The translations under genes and the position numbers were made by a program. From positions 1-64,000 of the IMG/VR virus record IMGVR_UViG_3300021197_001584: DNA of 64,000 nt; one strand, given 5' to 3'. Under the pieces are notes generated by a model that was given only the letters and a program-made list of their open reading frames with translations, did not search any database and had not been told where the DNA came from. Numbering within the stretch: position 1 is the stretch's first letter; each line of letters begins with the position of its first letter. The stretch comes from a virus. Of this stretch, positions 46,708 through 59,900 are shown piece after piece.

Positions 46708-49700
46708 TTCTTGGGCTTACCTTTTCCTCTTGCAATGTTGATGCCTCGGGCAGCAGCTCGAGTTTTCGAAACTTCAAGAGGATTCTTCTTTTCAACTTTC
46801 TTGATCGTCTTCTGTCCCTTATCGTCATTTTCGATGTTCGCAAACGTTACTTCAGCATCTATTTTAACTAGTTCTACGAGAGAAAAGAAATCGTAAGGCC
46901 AGTTGTAAGTGATCCCCAAATCGTCACCAGTTTGACCTTGAGCGTTCTCAAGTTGTTCAGATGACGTGTCTTTAGTCGTTCCTTTCTTTGCCACGACCTT
47001 GTCGAAGTAATTTGTCTTTGCTCGTTTCTTTGCCTTGAAGATCATCCACTGAATGTTCGACGGGATTCCGTTTCCTTCAGCGTTATCGTCGAGAACACCA
47101 TTCTTAACAACTGATCCGCCACCAAGAAGTTCATGAGCAAGCAACTCATGAGAGATTGTTGCTTCGGCTTCTTCCATTCTTGTTCCGATCTCTGGAGGAA
47201 GGTTTTGCCAAATGTCGGCAAGGTCTTGCTTTGTCAAGTTGTGCTTGAACTCAAAGACGTACATTGCGAATGGATCAATTTCTTTGTATTTTACGAAGTC
47301 CATTGATGGAGGGAACACGTACTTTTGCATCTTCTTGACCATTTGATAAACAGAGTCTCCGGCTTTTGGTGTCTGTCCTGCTGTAAAGTTGCCGGGTGAT
47401 GATTCCAACAAAGATGAATTGATGCAAGAATCGATGTCTTCTCGAGGAATTGAGAAGAATTGTCGAGTTCCATCTTTCTCGATGAACGGAACGGCAACAA
47501 CAGCTTCGGAGATCTGTTTAACATCGGCAACCTCTCCTAGTCGGACTGGGTCTTTTGAGAATCCGACAAGGTCCGCAAGAGACTTGATTTTGCTTCTTGC
47601 AGTGTCTACTGGTATGTTCAGAGCGTTTGTTAGCCAAGATTCCGGAATGTCTGTTATTTGCAAAGAAACGCTTTGATCTTTTCTTGGTAGAAATCCATAT
47701 TGATGCCACATTCCTCTAGCTGCACTCTCAGCTGAATATAGAGGGCTGGACCCTACATAAGGTTTGCGAAGATTAACATAGCTTCCAAAATCCAAAATAG
47801 GAGTTTCAAACTTTGTTTGAATAATCCATCTAGATTTAGAACTTTTTGTTTCAGAGGAGGCTACTTCTACAACTCTCTCATCGACATTGTCTAATTTTAT
47901 CTTCTTAATAGTTCCTTTTGCGAATAAATTTATGCTAGAATCAAGCTGCATAGCATTATAGTTTACCAGCGGCGGAGATTGAGGTGCGATGATGACCTTG
48001 GTCTCCGAGCTGTAAGCATCTGTCGTATAATTAGTGTTGGCCCACGGATCCCTCCATTGGTTGGAGTCAAGAGCAGTCATGTCATCTAGGTTTGGGTCGT
48101 TATTATCAGTACCGCCTTGTTCAACAACGCTGACGTCCAGGTCGACGAATCCAAGTTCCAACAAGTCCTTCCATTTACTGTTAGCATATGATGAAAACTT
48201 TCCGCTTGAGATGTATGGCTCGGCATCTCCGTCATTGGAGCCAGAATATCCAGTCAAATCTCTAAGTATTTCTCCATATCCTGGTTCCCAAAACCTAGTC
48301 ATGTATGGAAACTGGGAGACTTCGTTAAGAATTTCATCTAGGCTATATTTTTTCGTCCTAGTCGCATAAAAAATTAAGTCACACCACGACTCTCCATGAT
48401 AGTAAGGCGGTGTAAAAAGAAAATTGTAGCCGTGGCTTGGGCCTAGTGGAACGCCATTGGTTGATGTTCCGTAAGCATCTGTACCCCAAGCTGGTGGACC
48501 AAATGCTGTTGGTCTCGAGTACATTGTTAGATTTTCATTGCCATTGATTGTTTGTGGCGGATAAGCATCGTTTAAAGTGCCATTGATAGAATCTGTGGTT
48601 CTTGTCATTTTTACTCTAGCCAAGTAGTAATTACCAGAAACAGCATTTCCAAAATTTGGATCGCTGTTCTCAAGAGAGGATAGCGTCTTAAAATTTCCAT
48701 CCATCATAAAGAAATTCGCTGTCTCTGCTAGAAAGTTGTTCATCTTCTTTTTGTAGAGAGAAATATCTCCTCCATTCCACTTTAGCTTCACTTCATTATC
48801 CGATAGCCCAAATGGATGTGTTTCTTGGACGCTCATGAAAACATCTTGCAAATACAATTCTGGTTCCAAAAGAGCTTCGAATGGAATTCGTCGAGAAAAG
48901 AAAGAATTCAACGTTCGAGGATCTGCGCCGATCAACCAACCTTGCAGGTTGGATCCAATGTTGAAAACATTTATTTCATCATAAACGGAACTCGCTCCCG
49001 CTTTACCATCTTGATCTACGTTGATTCGCGATGGATCATCTTCTGGTAGTACAATTGGATAGTCAACTGCAACACCAGATTTGATTGTGTTGAATAAGAT
49101 CCCCGGAGCAAATAGTGGCTCTAAAATTCCTTGTAGGCCGAGCTCTGGAATACCGGTGACACCAGCGTTACCACTGATCTCAACATTTTTCTTGATAGAG
49201 TCGTAAAATTCTTGCGACAAGTCAACGGTTCTTTGAGCAGGGTAAAATCCATCGTAAGGGATGAATTTCTTTAACCCTTTGCACTTTAAGGTGAGGATTT
49301 TTTCTCTAGATAGATCTTTGTGATCACTCTTGACTAAGTCAAAGTGTTTTAAAAAATCGGTTGTAGATAGGATTTGATAGAAATGATCTTGATTTTCCGT
49401 TGTCGAATCTTGACTCAAAGCACCAGATAACTCAAAGATCTCTTCTAGTTCTTCGGTAATTCCTTTGGTCAAATAGCGTTCTACATGGTTACTAATTCTG
49501 AATTCTGGAACTTTTCCGAAGCCTTTGCCTTTTAGCCTTAGTTCTTCAGCAAACTCTCCATAGGAGTCTCTGAATGGTGACTTATCTACACCTTGTTCAT
49601 TCGATGCTATCTTGGCAGCATCCCAAGCAGGGATACCTTGAAATAACGATCCCGTTGGGATATGGGTCATTCCAGCCATTTCGTTGATAGTCATTCCTGT

Positions 49701-50927
49701 TGGTGAAACAACTGAATTAATTCCATTTATTGCATGTCTTCGAGAGTAAAAACATGACGCCGTTAGTGCATTTTTCAAAGCATTTGAGGAAAGAGTGTCG
49801 TAAACTGGTCTAACGTAACCACTTAAGTAACTGTAGTACCCTCTGGAGAATTGAGAATAAGAATTTACCAAAATTCCAGAGCCTCCCTCAGATGGAGGAG
49901 GAGACAAAATGGTGTCTTCACCGGTGTTGTGGGCTCCAATCCTGTAGATAAGTGTTGGGCCGGTGTTACTGATTAGTTCAAAGTTGGAGCCTTCTTCCCC
50001 GCCGATGTAGTACTCATAGACTCTATAATCATAAGATGTATTATACAGGTTATTGTAGGTTGATATTTGATTATTGTAAATTTGATTTTCGGATGGTTCT
50101 TGCCTAGTGGTCCAATCCGACGCAACATCGAGAGGCCACATGGATTGAGAAGGAACTATTCCTGCAAATCCTGTATCGACATTTGTTTGGGTTCTATCTA
50201 ACCTGTCTGCTCTCCAGAAAGTATTAACATAGTATTTTCTAATTCTTGTTTCGTCAAGGTAAGCGTATTGTTGTTTAGGGTAGATAGACTGTCGGTAAAC
50301 GAACATGTTAAAAGAATCGATTGGTGAACCTTCGTCTTCAAGTCCACCGTCAAGATAGAGGTCTTTTAGTTGCTCGTAGTTCTCATCTGTCTCTGCAATT
50401 GTTTCGAAGTAATCGTTGATCTTGGAGTTTGCAAAGAATGCAGTTTCATTTCCAAACGATGTCTTAAGTTCGACGGATCGGTTTTGGAACTCGTTGGTTT
50501 TATTGTTGTAAACCTTCATTTCTCCAACAAGAGACACTGGCTTATACGAGTCAACTACAACTGGTTCGATAAACGATCTTGTGTTTCCAAATCTTCCGTC
50601 GTGCTCTTCTACGTATGTGAAAATGTTTGATTTTCTTTGGTATCTCGTTAAGTGATTTTCACCAGCTCGAATTTGCTTCCATGTCGGGTACCCATAAGGG
50701 CCGTTGCGATGAAGGTTGAGTAAAATCATCGTAGATCTAGGATTGTGTCTAGTTAATGATGTTATGTTTGAATTCGACTCGTTGCCTTCAATATAGCCGA
50801 TTGTGCCATGCAGGTCGTATCCGATGTAATTACCTTCAATTCCATCTGAATTCATTGTTCCTGCGTCATTAGCAGTCGGGTCATAAATGCCAGAGTTCAA
50901 TCCGACAAAATCTTTAAAAGTTGACAT
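46704..50927 (-). CDS. Very large structural protein of the tail block, unknown function
   Basis: A 1407-residue protein. Residues 1-130 include STFKDFVGLNSGIYDPTAND and many Gly/Tyr/Asn turns. The body is rich in Tyr, Asn and Ser with Trp-containing loops (FWRADRLDRT, YYHGESWCDLIFY) and helix-rich segments near 505-660. The C-terminus (1290-1407) has a basic end (RAAARGINIARGKGKPKK). Size and location suggest a baseplate or tail-fibre-network protein. No domain is recognisable by eye. The start ATG lies behind AGGATAGCAA. Confidence 0.55.
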   Translation of the reverse strand: MSTFKDFVGLNSGIYDPTANDAGTMNSDGIEGNYIGYDLHGTIGYIEGNESNSNITSLTRHNPRSTMILLNLHRNGPYGYPTWKQIRAGENHLTRYQRKSNIFTYVEEHDGRFGNTRSFIEPVVVDSYKPVSLVGEMKVYNNKTNEFQNRSVELKTSFGNETAFFANSKINDYFETIAETDENYEQLKDLYLDGGLEDEGSPIDSFNMFVYRQSIYPKQQYAYLDETRIRKYYVNTFWRADRLDRTQTNVDTGFAGIVPSQSMWPLDVASDWTTRQEPSENQIYNNQISTYNNLYNTSYDYRVYEYYIGGEEGSNFELISNTGPTLIYRIGAHNTGEDTILSPPPSEGGSGILVNSYSQFSRGYYSYLSGYVRPVYDTLSSNALKNALTASCFYSRRHAINGINSVVSPTGMTINEMAGMTHIPTGSLFQGIPAWDAAKIASNEQGVDKSPFRDSYGEFAEELRLKGKGFGKVPEFRISNHVERYLTKGITEELEEIFELSGALSQDSTTENQDHFYQILSTTDFLKHFDLVKSDHKDLSREKILTLKCKGLKKFIPYDGFYPAQRTVDLSQEFYDSIKKNVEISGNAGVTGIPELGLQGILEPLFAPGILFNTIKSGVAVDYPIVLPEDDPSRINVDQDGKAGASSVYDEINVFNIGSNLQGWLIGADPRTLNSFFSRRIPFEALLEPELYLQDVFMSVQETHPFGLSDNEVKLKWNGGDISLYKKKMNNFLAETANFFMMDGNFKTLSSLENSDPNFGNAVSGNYYLARVKMTRTTDSINGTLNDAYPPQTINGNENLTMYSRPTAFGPPAWGTDAYGTSTNGVPLGPSHGYNFLFTPPYYHGESWCDLIFYATRTKKYSLDEILNEVSQFPYMTRFWEPGYGEILRDLTGYSGSNDGDAEPYISSGKFSSYANSKWKDLLELGFVDLDVSVVEQGGTDNNDPNLDDMTALDSNQWRDPWANTNYTTDAYSSETKVIIAPQSPPLVNYNAMQLDSSINLFAKGTIKKIKLDNVDERVVEVASSETKSSKSRWIIQTKFETPILDFGSYVNLRKPYVGSSPLYSAESAARGMWHQYGFLPRKDQSVSLQITDIPESWLTNALNIPVDTARSKIKSLADLVGFSKDPVRLGEVADVKQISEAVVAVPFIEKDGTRQFFSIPREDIDSCINSSLLESSPGNFTAGQTPKAGDSVYQMVKKMQKYVFPPSMDFVKYKEIDPFAMYVFEFKHNLTKQDLADIWQNLPPEIGTRMEEAEATISHELLAHELLGGGSVVKNGVLDDNAEGNGIPSNIQWMIFKAKKRAKTNYFDKVVAKKGTTKDTSSEQLENAQGQTGDDLGITYNWPYDFFSLVELVKIDAEVTFANIENDDKGQKTIKKVEKKNPLEVSKTRAAARGINIARGKGKPKK

Positions 50928-50978
50928 TTGCTATCCTTTTTTCCTATAATTAGTTTCTTATTTCGAAACTTTTGTAAA

Positions 50979-53900
50979 TTATGGTGGGCTAACTTGGACC
51001 AGTGCTGCATCTTGAATAGTTAGTGTTATCTCATCAGTGTATGGGTTTCCGGCACTATCTGTGCATTGTTCAACAATAACTCGGAAAGAAACGCTGTCAC
51101 CAGCAGAATATTCAACATTAGGTCTAGAATTTGTCGGGTCTATGCCATCGTCTTCCACGACGCCGTCCTCATCGGTGGTGTATAACTGATAAGTTGCCGA
51201 TGAAGCACAAGGCATGTTGGTGGCAACTGATGAGAATGTGAGATCATTATTCGCTTGAGTCTCAGTTATTAAGTTTGCAGAATTTATTGGCGTTGAAGAT
51301 GAAGGATCTTTAAGAGTTATAGTTTGCGTTACACCGCCGTTGACTCTTGAACCATCACTGGTAATTGTCCTTGTTGCCCAACCTGATGTTCCATAATTCG
51401 GATATGAAACAGTTGATTCCAAAAGGGTGTTGTCGAGCGTAGCATTTTCGAAGATAATAGTAGAATCATCTTCAACGATAAGTCCAGTCCCAGTTGATCT
51501 AGATGTCAGAGTAAGGATTACTTGATCACTAGAGTTTGATGAATAGTAAATCTGACTAAACGAAGATGGAACAGTTGCTTGTGGTCCAAATGTCTGACTT
51601 AAATTGAGTGTGGCATCACTCTCAGACAGTTCAAACTCTAGCGATCCATCGATGTTATCTGCTAAGTGAGAAGATGCCACATAACCAAATGTTGTTAAGT
51701 TTGCTTCCGCTTCAGAAACTTGATTTGCTCCCGGCGAAGAGCTTCCCGGAACCACCGTTGTTGTTTTAGACTCCGCTGTTGATGTTGCTCGACCACCTGA
51801 ACCATCATCGTCATAGAAAGTTACGTTACTAACTAATGTCGGCGCGGTCGTTGTTGCATTTGAAAATGAGTTTGAAATTGTGTCTTCAAAATAGCCACTA
51901 CACATGTAAACCGTAGAATCGACCTGTGTAAAGACACCTGATGAATAATAAAGCGTGGGGAGCAGGTTGTTCCAAGGAGGAGCGGTGCTATCATTGCCTA
52001 TAAAGACAGAGTCCACCTCAAGTCCCTGATAGGCATCAGCACATTGAATGTTTTGAGAAGAGAATGAGTGATAAGACTGGTTTGCTTCTGCAATTGTGAC
52101 CTCAAATGCTCCCGGTGTGGAGGAGAACGGAACCAACTCGATGATGTCATTTGGTGTTCTCGTGACAACAGTTGTTGCACCACCGGGCGTTGTTCTTTGC
52201 AAATAATTGATTTCAGACTCTAGAGTCGGTTCGCCAGTGCTAACATTTACCAGTGTTACTTCTTGATCTTCAATGTATCCAGATCTTTTTGTGGCATAAT
52301 CAAAAATGGCACTATTGTCTGGATTGAAATAAAGAGTCGGCAATGACACTGATGACTCGAAGCTTCTTGGTTGACCATTTTCAACTAGGCTTTGTAAAGC
52401 CGACACAGTACTGCAACCAAGGTTATTAAAGGAAAATTGCAATGTTCCAATTTCTGAGAAATCCAAAATAGTTTGGCTTGTTGTTGAGTTTTCTTGAATG
52501 AACAGTGAAAAGTCTTCGTCGTCTGTAAACTGACCTGTACTGCCCCAAGTTACAAAGGGATCGGCAATCGGATCCTGTGTGCAATCGTCGAGTTCTACCC
52601 CAAGACCATTAAACTTTATTGCTTCTTCATAACCATTGGTGGTCCCAATCAGTCCGTTCTTTGGAGCAGTGTTGATAATGTCTTGTTGTGGTGCATCATC
52701 GCCATTCAATGCATTGTGAATCCAAGAGTATTGAAAGTCGGTAGCAGGCATCGGTCGATGAAAATGATCATTGTCTCTTCTTTCGTAAATACCGACAGTA
52801 GGGACTCCACTATCACTAAATTGCTCAGATGGGAATCTTGAAGTGTTTCGGTGTTGTTTGTGAAACGAGGGTTCTTCGTTATAAGTAATTTCTTCATTTG
52901 GATAATTTACAATCGGCGTGGCATGTTGAGGATCTAGTCCAAATTTAGCCGAATGTCTTGATCTTAAAGTTCTTAGGCCCTCTCTGTGGTTTGCATGGGA
53001 CACGACTCTAATTTCGCCATCTTCACCGGAACCATTTAAGCGAACAGAGAGGTTTCTAAAATTCAAAGAGTTGTGAACAGAATATTGTTGAGTCGCAATG
53101 TCGAGATAACCAGACGAATTAATCTCGGGCCCGCCGGGTGCAGAAAATCTTGTGCGGATTACGTTGGCCGACCCTGTTGAGCGGTCTTGTCTATCTATGA
53201 TGTTTGTAATGCCGGGAACAAAATAAGAAGGGACGGAGGCAACATAGTCAACACCATCAATTGAATTGGATGGGTTGATAAAGGAATTATTTGCGCCCAA
53301 TAGAGCTATGTCGAAGTTGCCATAAATCCCATTGTTGAGAGGAACGATTGTGAATTGTGCCTCAGAATCATTTTCAGCGGGAGCAAAATCTACGCCACCG
53401 GTTGAGTCTTGGGGATTCGAAAATGAATTACCAGTTCCTATCGCAACATTGAAATTTCCAAAAGAACCATTACTATTTGGAGTTATTGTGAATTCGGCTT
53501 CAGAGCTATAAACTGCAGAGATAGGATCAGCACCATTTATTGAGTCACTTATCTCGTTGTTTGCAGATGGAAATGACGAGTAATTTGGATCCACGCTTAT
53601 CGCGAAGTTCCCGTAAGTTCCATCGTTGATTGGCACAATTGAGAACTCTGCGTGGTAAACTATCGTACCAGCAGACGTGGGTGGTCCTGAGAAGGATGTT
53701 GATATTCTGTCGCTAGAGTTATCATAAACAGTGAGGTTTTCGCTGTTTGCTACCTTGTTGTGAATGGTGTCGCCGTTGGTGAAACCATCATTTGTTTCAG
53801 AAAATGTATAGAAAGCTTTTGCGTTAGCATATGTTGTTAAGTTGCTTAGGTTACTATAATCAAGCTGGTTGCCGTTATTGTAAATTTCATCGATTAAGTT

Positions 53901-56900
53901 TTGATTGCCACCGAAATAAGCATCAAAAATCATGAATTCATCTAAAATCGTTGTCTCGTTGGGCTGAGAAATTCCACGTGTGTTGGAGAGGGATGTGGTG
54001 TAAGTTCCAATATAGAACTTGTAGATCTCTGGTGATAAATGCGGAAAATTAGGATCTGCTTCGGCATAATAATCTTCGGGAACGCCGCCGTTTAGATTTT
54101 GATCAACGTAGGCATCCCAATTCTGGTATACTCCATTTATATATAGTTTTGTCTGGGTGTTCCTTGAAATTATGTTACCGTTGATGTCATAGGTAGAGTG
54201 ATTCATAGTCCCTTCAGTTGTTATCAAGACGTGTGTTAAATGTCCGCCATATTGGCCCAAAAAGTTATGAAAATCGTGTCTGAAGATTGTGAGTTGTCCT
54301 CCATCCCGTCGGTATCCTATGCTAAAACTTAAAGTCCATCCATTATTTGTTGAATAGGTGAGATTTAACAGCTTAGATGCAGTGTTTATCTGTTGAGTTC
54401 CAGTTGTCCAAAATTCACTATAAATGGTCATTACGCTATTAGTGTTTAAGGCGGGGACAGGTGCATTGATATAGAAGGACATAGTGAATGGCTGTGATGT
54501 TGCTCCCGGTGCTGTTGGCGACCACGATGGCTTTCCAACGAATTCAAGTCCAATGTCTGCATCAGCACCGGTTATTGTCAATGCTTGACCTGCTGAGCCA
54601 GGCGGCTGGCCGCCATTGTCTCCCTCTGTGAAAGTAACGGTAAAGTCATTAACAGGAAAGTTGGCTACCAATAAAGTCTTTAAACTATTAAAGAAATCTG
54701 TGTTTGAGGCCGGTGTGGGAGTCGTCAATAACGTTTGTCCACCTTGAACTGATGTGTCTATTTCATAGTCTATTGAGTCAATGGTTATAAATTCACCAGA
54801 TACAACATCGTCAAAACCTAAGATCTTAAAAGTACCACCCGAGGCTGTCTGGCCAGGCTGGGGTGATTGTATCTGCGTGAGAGTTTCGTTATATGCAATT
54901 GTAAAGTCATTTGAAAAGTTGTTTACCAATAGAGATTGGATGTTGTTATAGAAGCCTATATTCGTAGAGGGTACTGCAATTGTTTGTCCACTTTGAGAGT
55001 TGGTGCCTATTTCATAGTCTACCAAGTCGATAGTTATAAAGTCTCCTGATGCAATGTCATCAACACCCAGTACTCTAAAGGATCCGCCACTCGCGGGTTC
55101 AGATGCGACCTCTGCAAGTGTCTCTGTCAAAAATTCAACATAGTTGACCGTAAAAGTGTTGATTGGGAAGTTTACTTCTAATGCTGATTTTAATCCATTG
55201 TAAAATGCAACATTTGTAGACTCCAGAGGAAATGCAACATCACCTTGTATAGATGTTTCTATTTCGTAAATAATAGAATCGATAGTTATGTATTGACCTT
55301 GTGCGACCCGATCAATGTCTAGGATAGTGAATCCACCACCAGTTGCGGTTTGACCAGCGACACCTTGAACTGCTGGAACAGTATAGCCAGTGTCATTATA
55401 TCTATTGTTTGGCCCTGCAAACAGGTTTCCAACGGTAGTCACGAACTGGCTTGCTAGGGTGTAATAATTCGTCGTCTCGGGCAAAGCGCTTTCAATAATG
55501 TCAGGCAACAGATCACCGGCTCTTCTCAAGAAGTAACCTTGATCTCCAAATGTCGACATGGCTTCGTAGTTTCGAATGAAGTTGCCATAGTTACCTTCTT
55601 GATGCCAATCTCCATTTTCGTCCTGATATAGGTTAGTTTGAATGTTTTTGATATTTACGGGTCGCTTTGCTCTCTCTTCTCGATAAAGAGTTGCTTTTTG
55701 TTGATCAGAATCAAGACTTCCCACAGAGTAGTCTGGGGTTGTGAAACCAATTGCCCCATCGCCAACTCCAGACCCCTCTTGTGTTTCGGTTGCATCAAGT
55801 TCGGCAATGTAAATGTTCCACGATTCTGGTCTATCTGCTATGTTTGGGATGTTCCCAACAGTTTCGTCAAAGCCTTCCATGTAGTGAACGTGTCGTGACT
55901 GACGACCTCCAATGTGAGTGTGAGTAAATGGGCCTTGAATTGAGATTTCATTCGTGATGTCTGTAGTATCTGAGTGGAGGTTGACCAAGTCGAACCCCTC
56001 GCCAAAACCGCCATCGGCGGCAGGACTGTTTATTAAAGCAGAATAACCAGTGTTAACGCTTGATGAAACAATGTTTCCGGGAATGATTTTTGAAATCTTT
56101 TGTCGATATGCATATTGATCATCGTCACTCTTTGGCTCTTGCGACGATAGAATTGCATGTCGACCAAGCACAGCGAATCCGTCATATTTGTATTTTCTCA
56201 ATTCTTCAGGTCTATGTTCATCTATGCATGCAGGCTTGGGATTTGTTCCTGTTCCATCACCCGCGCCGATGATGACAACATTCTCGGGTGTTCCTGCGGT
56301 GGATGCATTACCCACAGCTATCTGAGATGTAATCATGTCTCGATCTTTGTTTGCCGAGTAGTTGATTCCTCCATGAATTGAGTTGCTGAATCCGATATCT
56401 AATGCGTAAGGTTTCGAGAATCTACGTGCAGCGTAAGACCCAGAGATCAATTGAGTTGAGCCAGAAAGAACAACAGGGTTTGTGAACTCTTGGTCGTTTT
56501 GTCTCACAAGAACTTGACGAATCGCCTCTTCTTCGACAACACTATTCTCTTTACGTTCTTTTTGCCATAAGCAGTTTTCGTTTTCGTCTCCGGACAATGG
56601 TGCATGTCCAACTCTCCAGTTGTACTTCAACTCTTGAACACCACGAATTGATGCCTCAGTTGAAGTGATAGTGTTGAGAAGTCCAACTTGACGTTGATAT
56701 TTGTCTCTCTCAAGGAGATGAGGTTCGATGACGTCAACGATCCCACCAGCAAAGTTTGCTGACATTGGAACCAATTGATTGACCATTGAGGAGATGCTTG
56801 AATCGATCCATTTGAAGTACTCGAAGAATTTGTCGAAATCCATGTCGCTCTCGACCTTATCAAAGAACAGCTGTCTTGCTTTTGCTAAGTCTTTGTATTC

Positions 56901-59900
56901 TAAGCGGAATCTCTCAACAGGGCGACCAACTAGGTTGGCGAACTCTAATGTTGTCGAGAACGACTTCAGCATTTCTTCAGAGATCAAAGCAGATGGAGAC
57001 TTCTCCATTATGAAAAGGTTGTCACTGACATCATCGTCATTTGAGAAGTTTATTTCTTGATCACCCTTGATGTAGATGTTTTGAGCGTCATAGGCGCTCT
57101 CTGGCAACTGTTTCTTGTAAGCTTGGATGAACTCATAGCCAACGACCGAAGTGTCGTCAAGAGGGAAATTTGAGCCCTTAGCTTTGTGTTCTCGACGAAT
57201 CAGATCGTCAATCCATCCATAGACTGTGTCGGAGTGTCCACCAGTGGTATCTTCAACTTCAAACTCTCCAATTGAATCAGATGTTGAAACTGTGTCAAAA
57301 TCCCAATTGAGAATTGTCAAGTCCTGTGATGGGATTTGAACGTCATCGATCAAATAAAGGTTTGACCCGTCAATAGAAGAGCTTTGTCCATAATTCAAGA
57401 CATCTTTATTGTGGTTTAAGATTTCGTTGTTCTCGACATAGTCCAGCCATGCTCGCACACCGCCAACTTGGATATCTGTTTCTTGCAGAACTGTTCCTGT
57501 GAAGTCTTGAGCGTGAGCTCCGACATAGACTCTCTTGGATGCATTCATTAGTGCCAATCCATCTGAGTTTGAAACAGTTGTTGACAATAGAACTTCGTTT
57601 TCGATCTCGCCAAAGTTGGTTGTTACGGCATAAAGCTCGATGTCATAGTCTGGGGTCGTATTTGTGACACCACCAGCATATGGATAAGTCTGTGGTTTAA
57701 TTCGCAAAGCAACATTATAATGCTCATTCTCGTAAATGTCGTAAATGTAGTCAGATTCTTCTTCGATATTTCCCGCAATGTCTCGCATTACAAACTTGGC
57801 ATGTCGCGAATTTAAAGAGTCTCGAACAAGATAGACAGACAGATTTTGAGTTCCCCACGTTAAATCAGCAGGGTCGGTTTGTGCTTCGTGGAATCCCATG
57901 ACAGAAGAAGATAGGAATGGAGTGGCGAAATAGCCTCTCTCGTCAATTTCTTTCTTGTAGGGCACCACTATGTCCGCTTCAAGCGTAAAAGCGTTTCTAG
58001 AGGCATCTACGGCGCTTGAAATGAATGATCTGCTGCTTGTTGACGTTATTGATTGAAAAATGCTTGCATCAAAGCTCTCTGGGTGATTAAAATTGACATA
58101 TTTCTTCTTAACAGATGTTGGTCGAGATTTATCGGTGAAGTACTGAACTCCTCCGTCTGTGTAAAGATTGAGTCGAATGAGTTCGTCGTCGATACCATAG
58201 CACCTGATAAGATTGCGAATGGAACTTTCTGTTCCTTTCGTCTTATAGATCTTCTCGAGGTTGTTGTAAATGTTTGTGTAGATGATGTTCTTGATTTCAT
58301 GAAGCTCGGTCTCGAATTGAGCATCTTGAAGGTTTACAGATGCTAGTTTCTCATAGACCTCATTGCTTTCGAACATGTTCGAGATCATAAATCCTTTATC
58401 TTTCAAAAGATCAGCAGCCATTGTCGAGGTCTTCACGCCTTCCATTGGATAGCGCTTTGTCTTCAGTTCGGTCAACTCTTTGATCTGGACGTGAAGCGTG
58501 TCCATGTAAGAACCAAGAATCTGAGCGAATAAACGAAGATTGCCGTTGTCCTCTTCTTGAAGCCATGTTGGCATTGATCTAAAGAATGATTGACCACGGT
58601 CTGCGTCGTAAGAGAGACCTTTGGTTTTCATTTCCGAGATCAAGCTTTTGACATCGGAGTGTTCTTTGTAGATGATCGGTGTTGGAGTTTCGGTGTAACC
58701 CATTGATTCCATTGCACTATCTGTTGAGCGAGCATTCGTTGTGCTTTCGTAGCCGACCCATACGCCATTTGCTAAACGTCCGGAATAGTCGAGCACAACA
58801 GAGTCTGCCGCGTTTGTTCCGACGATACCTTCGTTGAATTTAAGATAGACTCCAAGGTCCGATGTTGCATCGTCAGTGTTGGCTCCACCACCGATGGCGT
58901 TAAACCAGTTAAGCTTAATTTGTCGAGAAGTGCGGTTGGTTTTCCAAAAACGGAATTCATCCATCTGAGCGGACAATTTACCATAACCCAGTCCGCCATC
59001 ACCATTGTCGTCTTGTGTCTGTAGTGCTCCAATGAAGCCATCCATCTTTCCAACAAAGCTGGTGATCGATGTTGACATTGTAAAAGTCTCAAATTCATTC
59101 CCGTTAACATAAACGGTGATCTCAATACCAGAAGAGACCCTAATGAAAGAGAGGGCGTAGTGCTTCCAAGTTGTAAAGTCAATCGAAGTAGAAGTTATTT
59201 GAAATACTTGATCTCCTATGGTTACAACGAAATCTCCCGTTGTCGCTGTAGCTGCATCGAGAGAAATTGTAAATCTACCATAATCACTCAAGGGCAACAA
59301 AGGATTCCCATTCCAGAGATCCAAAACAACTTCTCTTGGCTCGGTGGCTGGATTGAATTGATCTTTCTTTAGCCAGAATTCAACTGTCACACCTTTCTCA
59401 AAATCACAGTTCCAGTTTTGATTGCGATTCTTGTCATTGTCATATTTCGCAGAAGATGCAAAATGATCATTAAGGTTCTTGGCGGAAGAGTCAGTGTGCA
59501 ATCCGCCCCAAATCTTAATGTATTCATTCACGCTTGTTGGAGCCCATGGTCCGCTTGGGGCACCACTAATGGCAGCAGTTGTTCCAAGTTGCACATGTCC
59601 AGTTGTCTTTGGATACTTGGTCTCGAACATCCACCGCTCTAAAGCAGAGGCTTTTTCTTCAAAGGCAATCTGTTCGGACTTCGAACCATCATAAGGATAG
59701 TCTTCGTAAATTCGACGAATAGCGGCGTCATAGTAAAGCTCAGCAGAGCCGTAGTAGACAAAGTTCTCGGGGTCGGAGAAGTCAATTTGAGGATGATAGA
59801 CTTGGTCTGCTTTAGTCTTTTCTTCTACAAATGCGACACTCTCGACATCTTGGACGGTCTCTTCAAGGTTTGGGGAAGTTTTACCAAATAAATCTTTAAT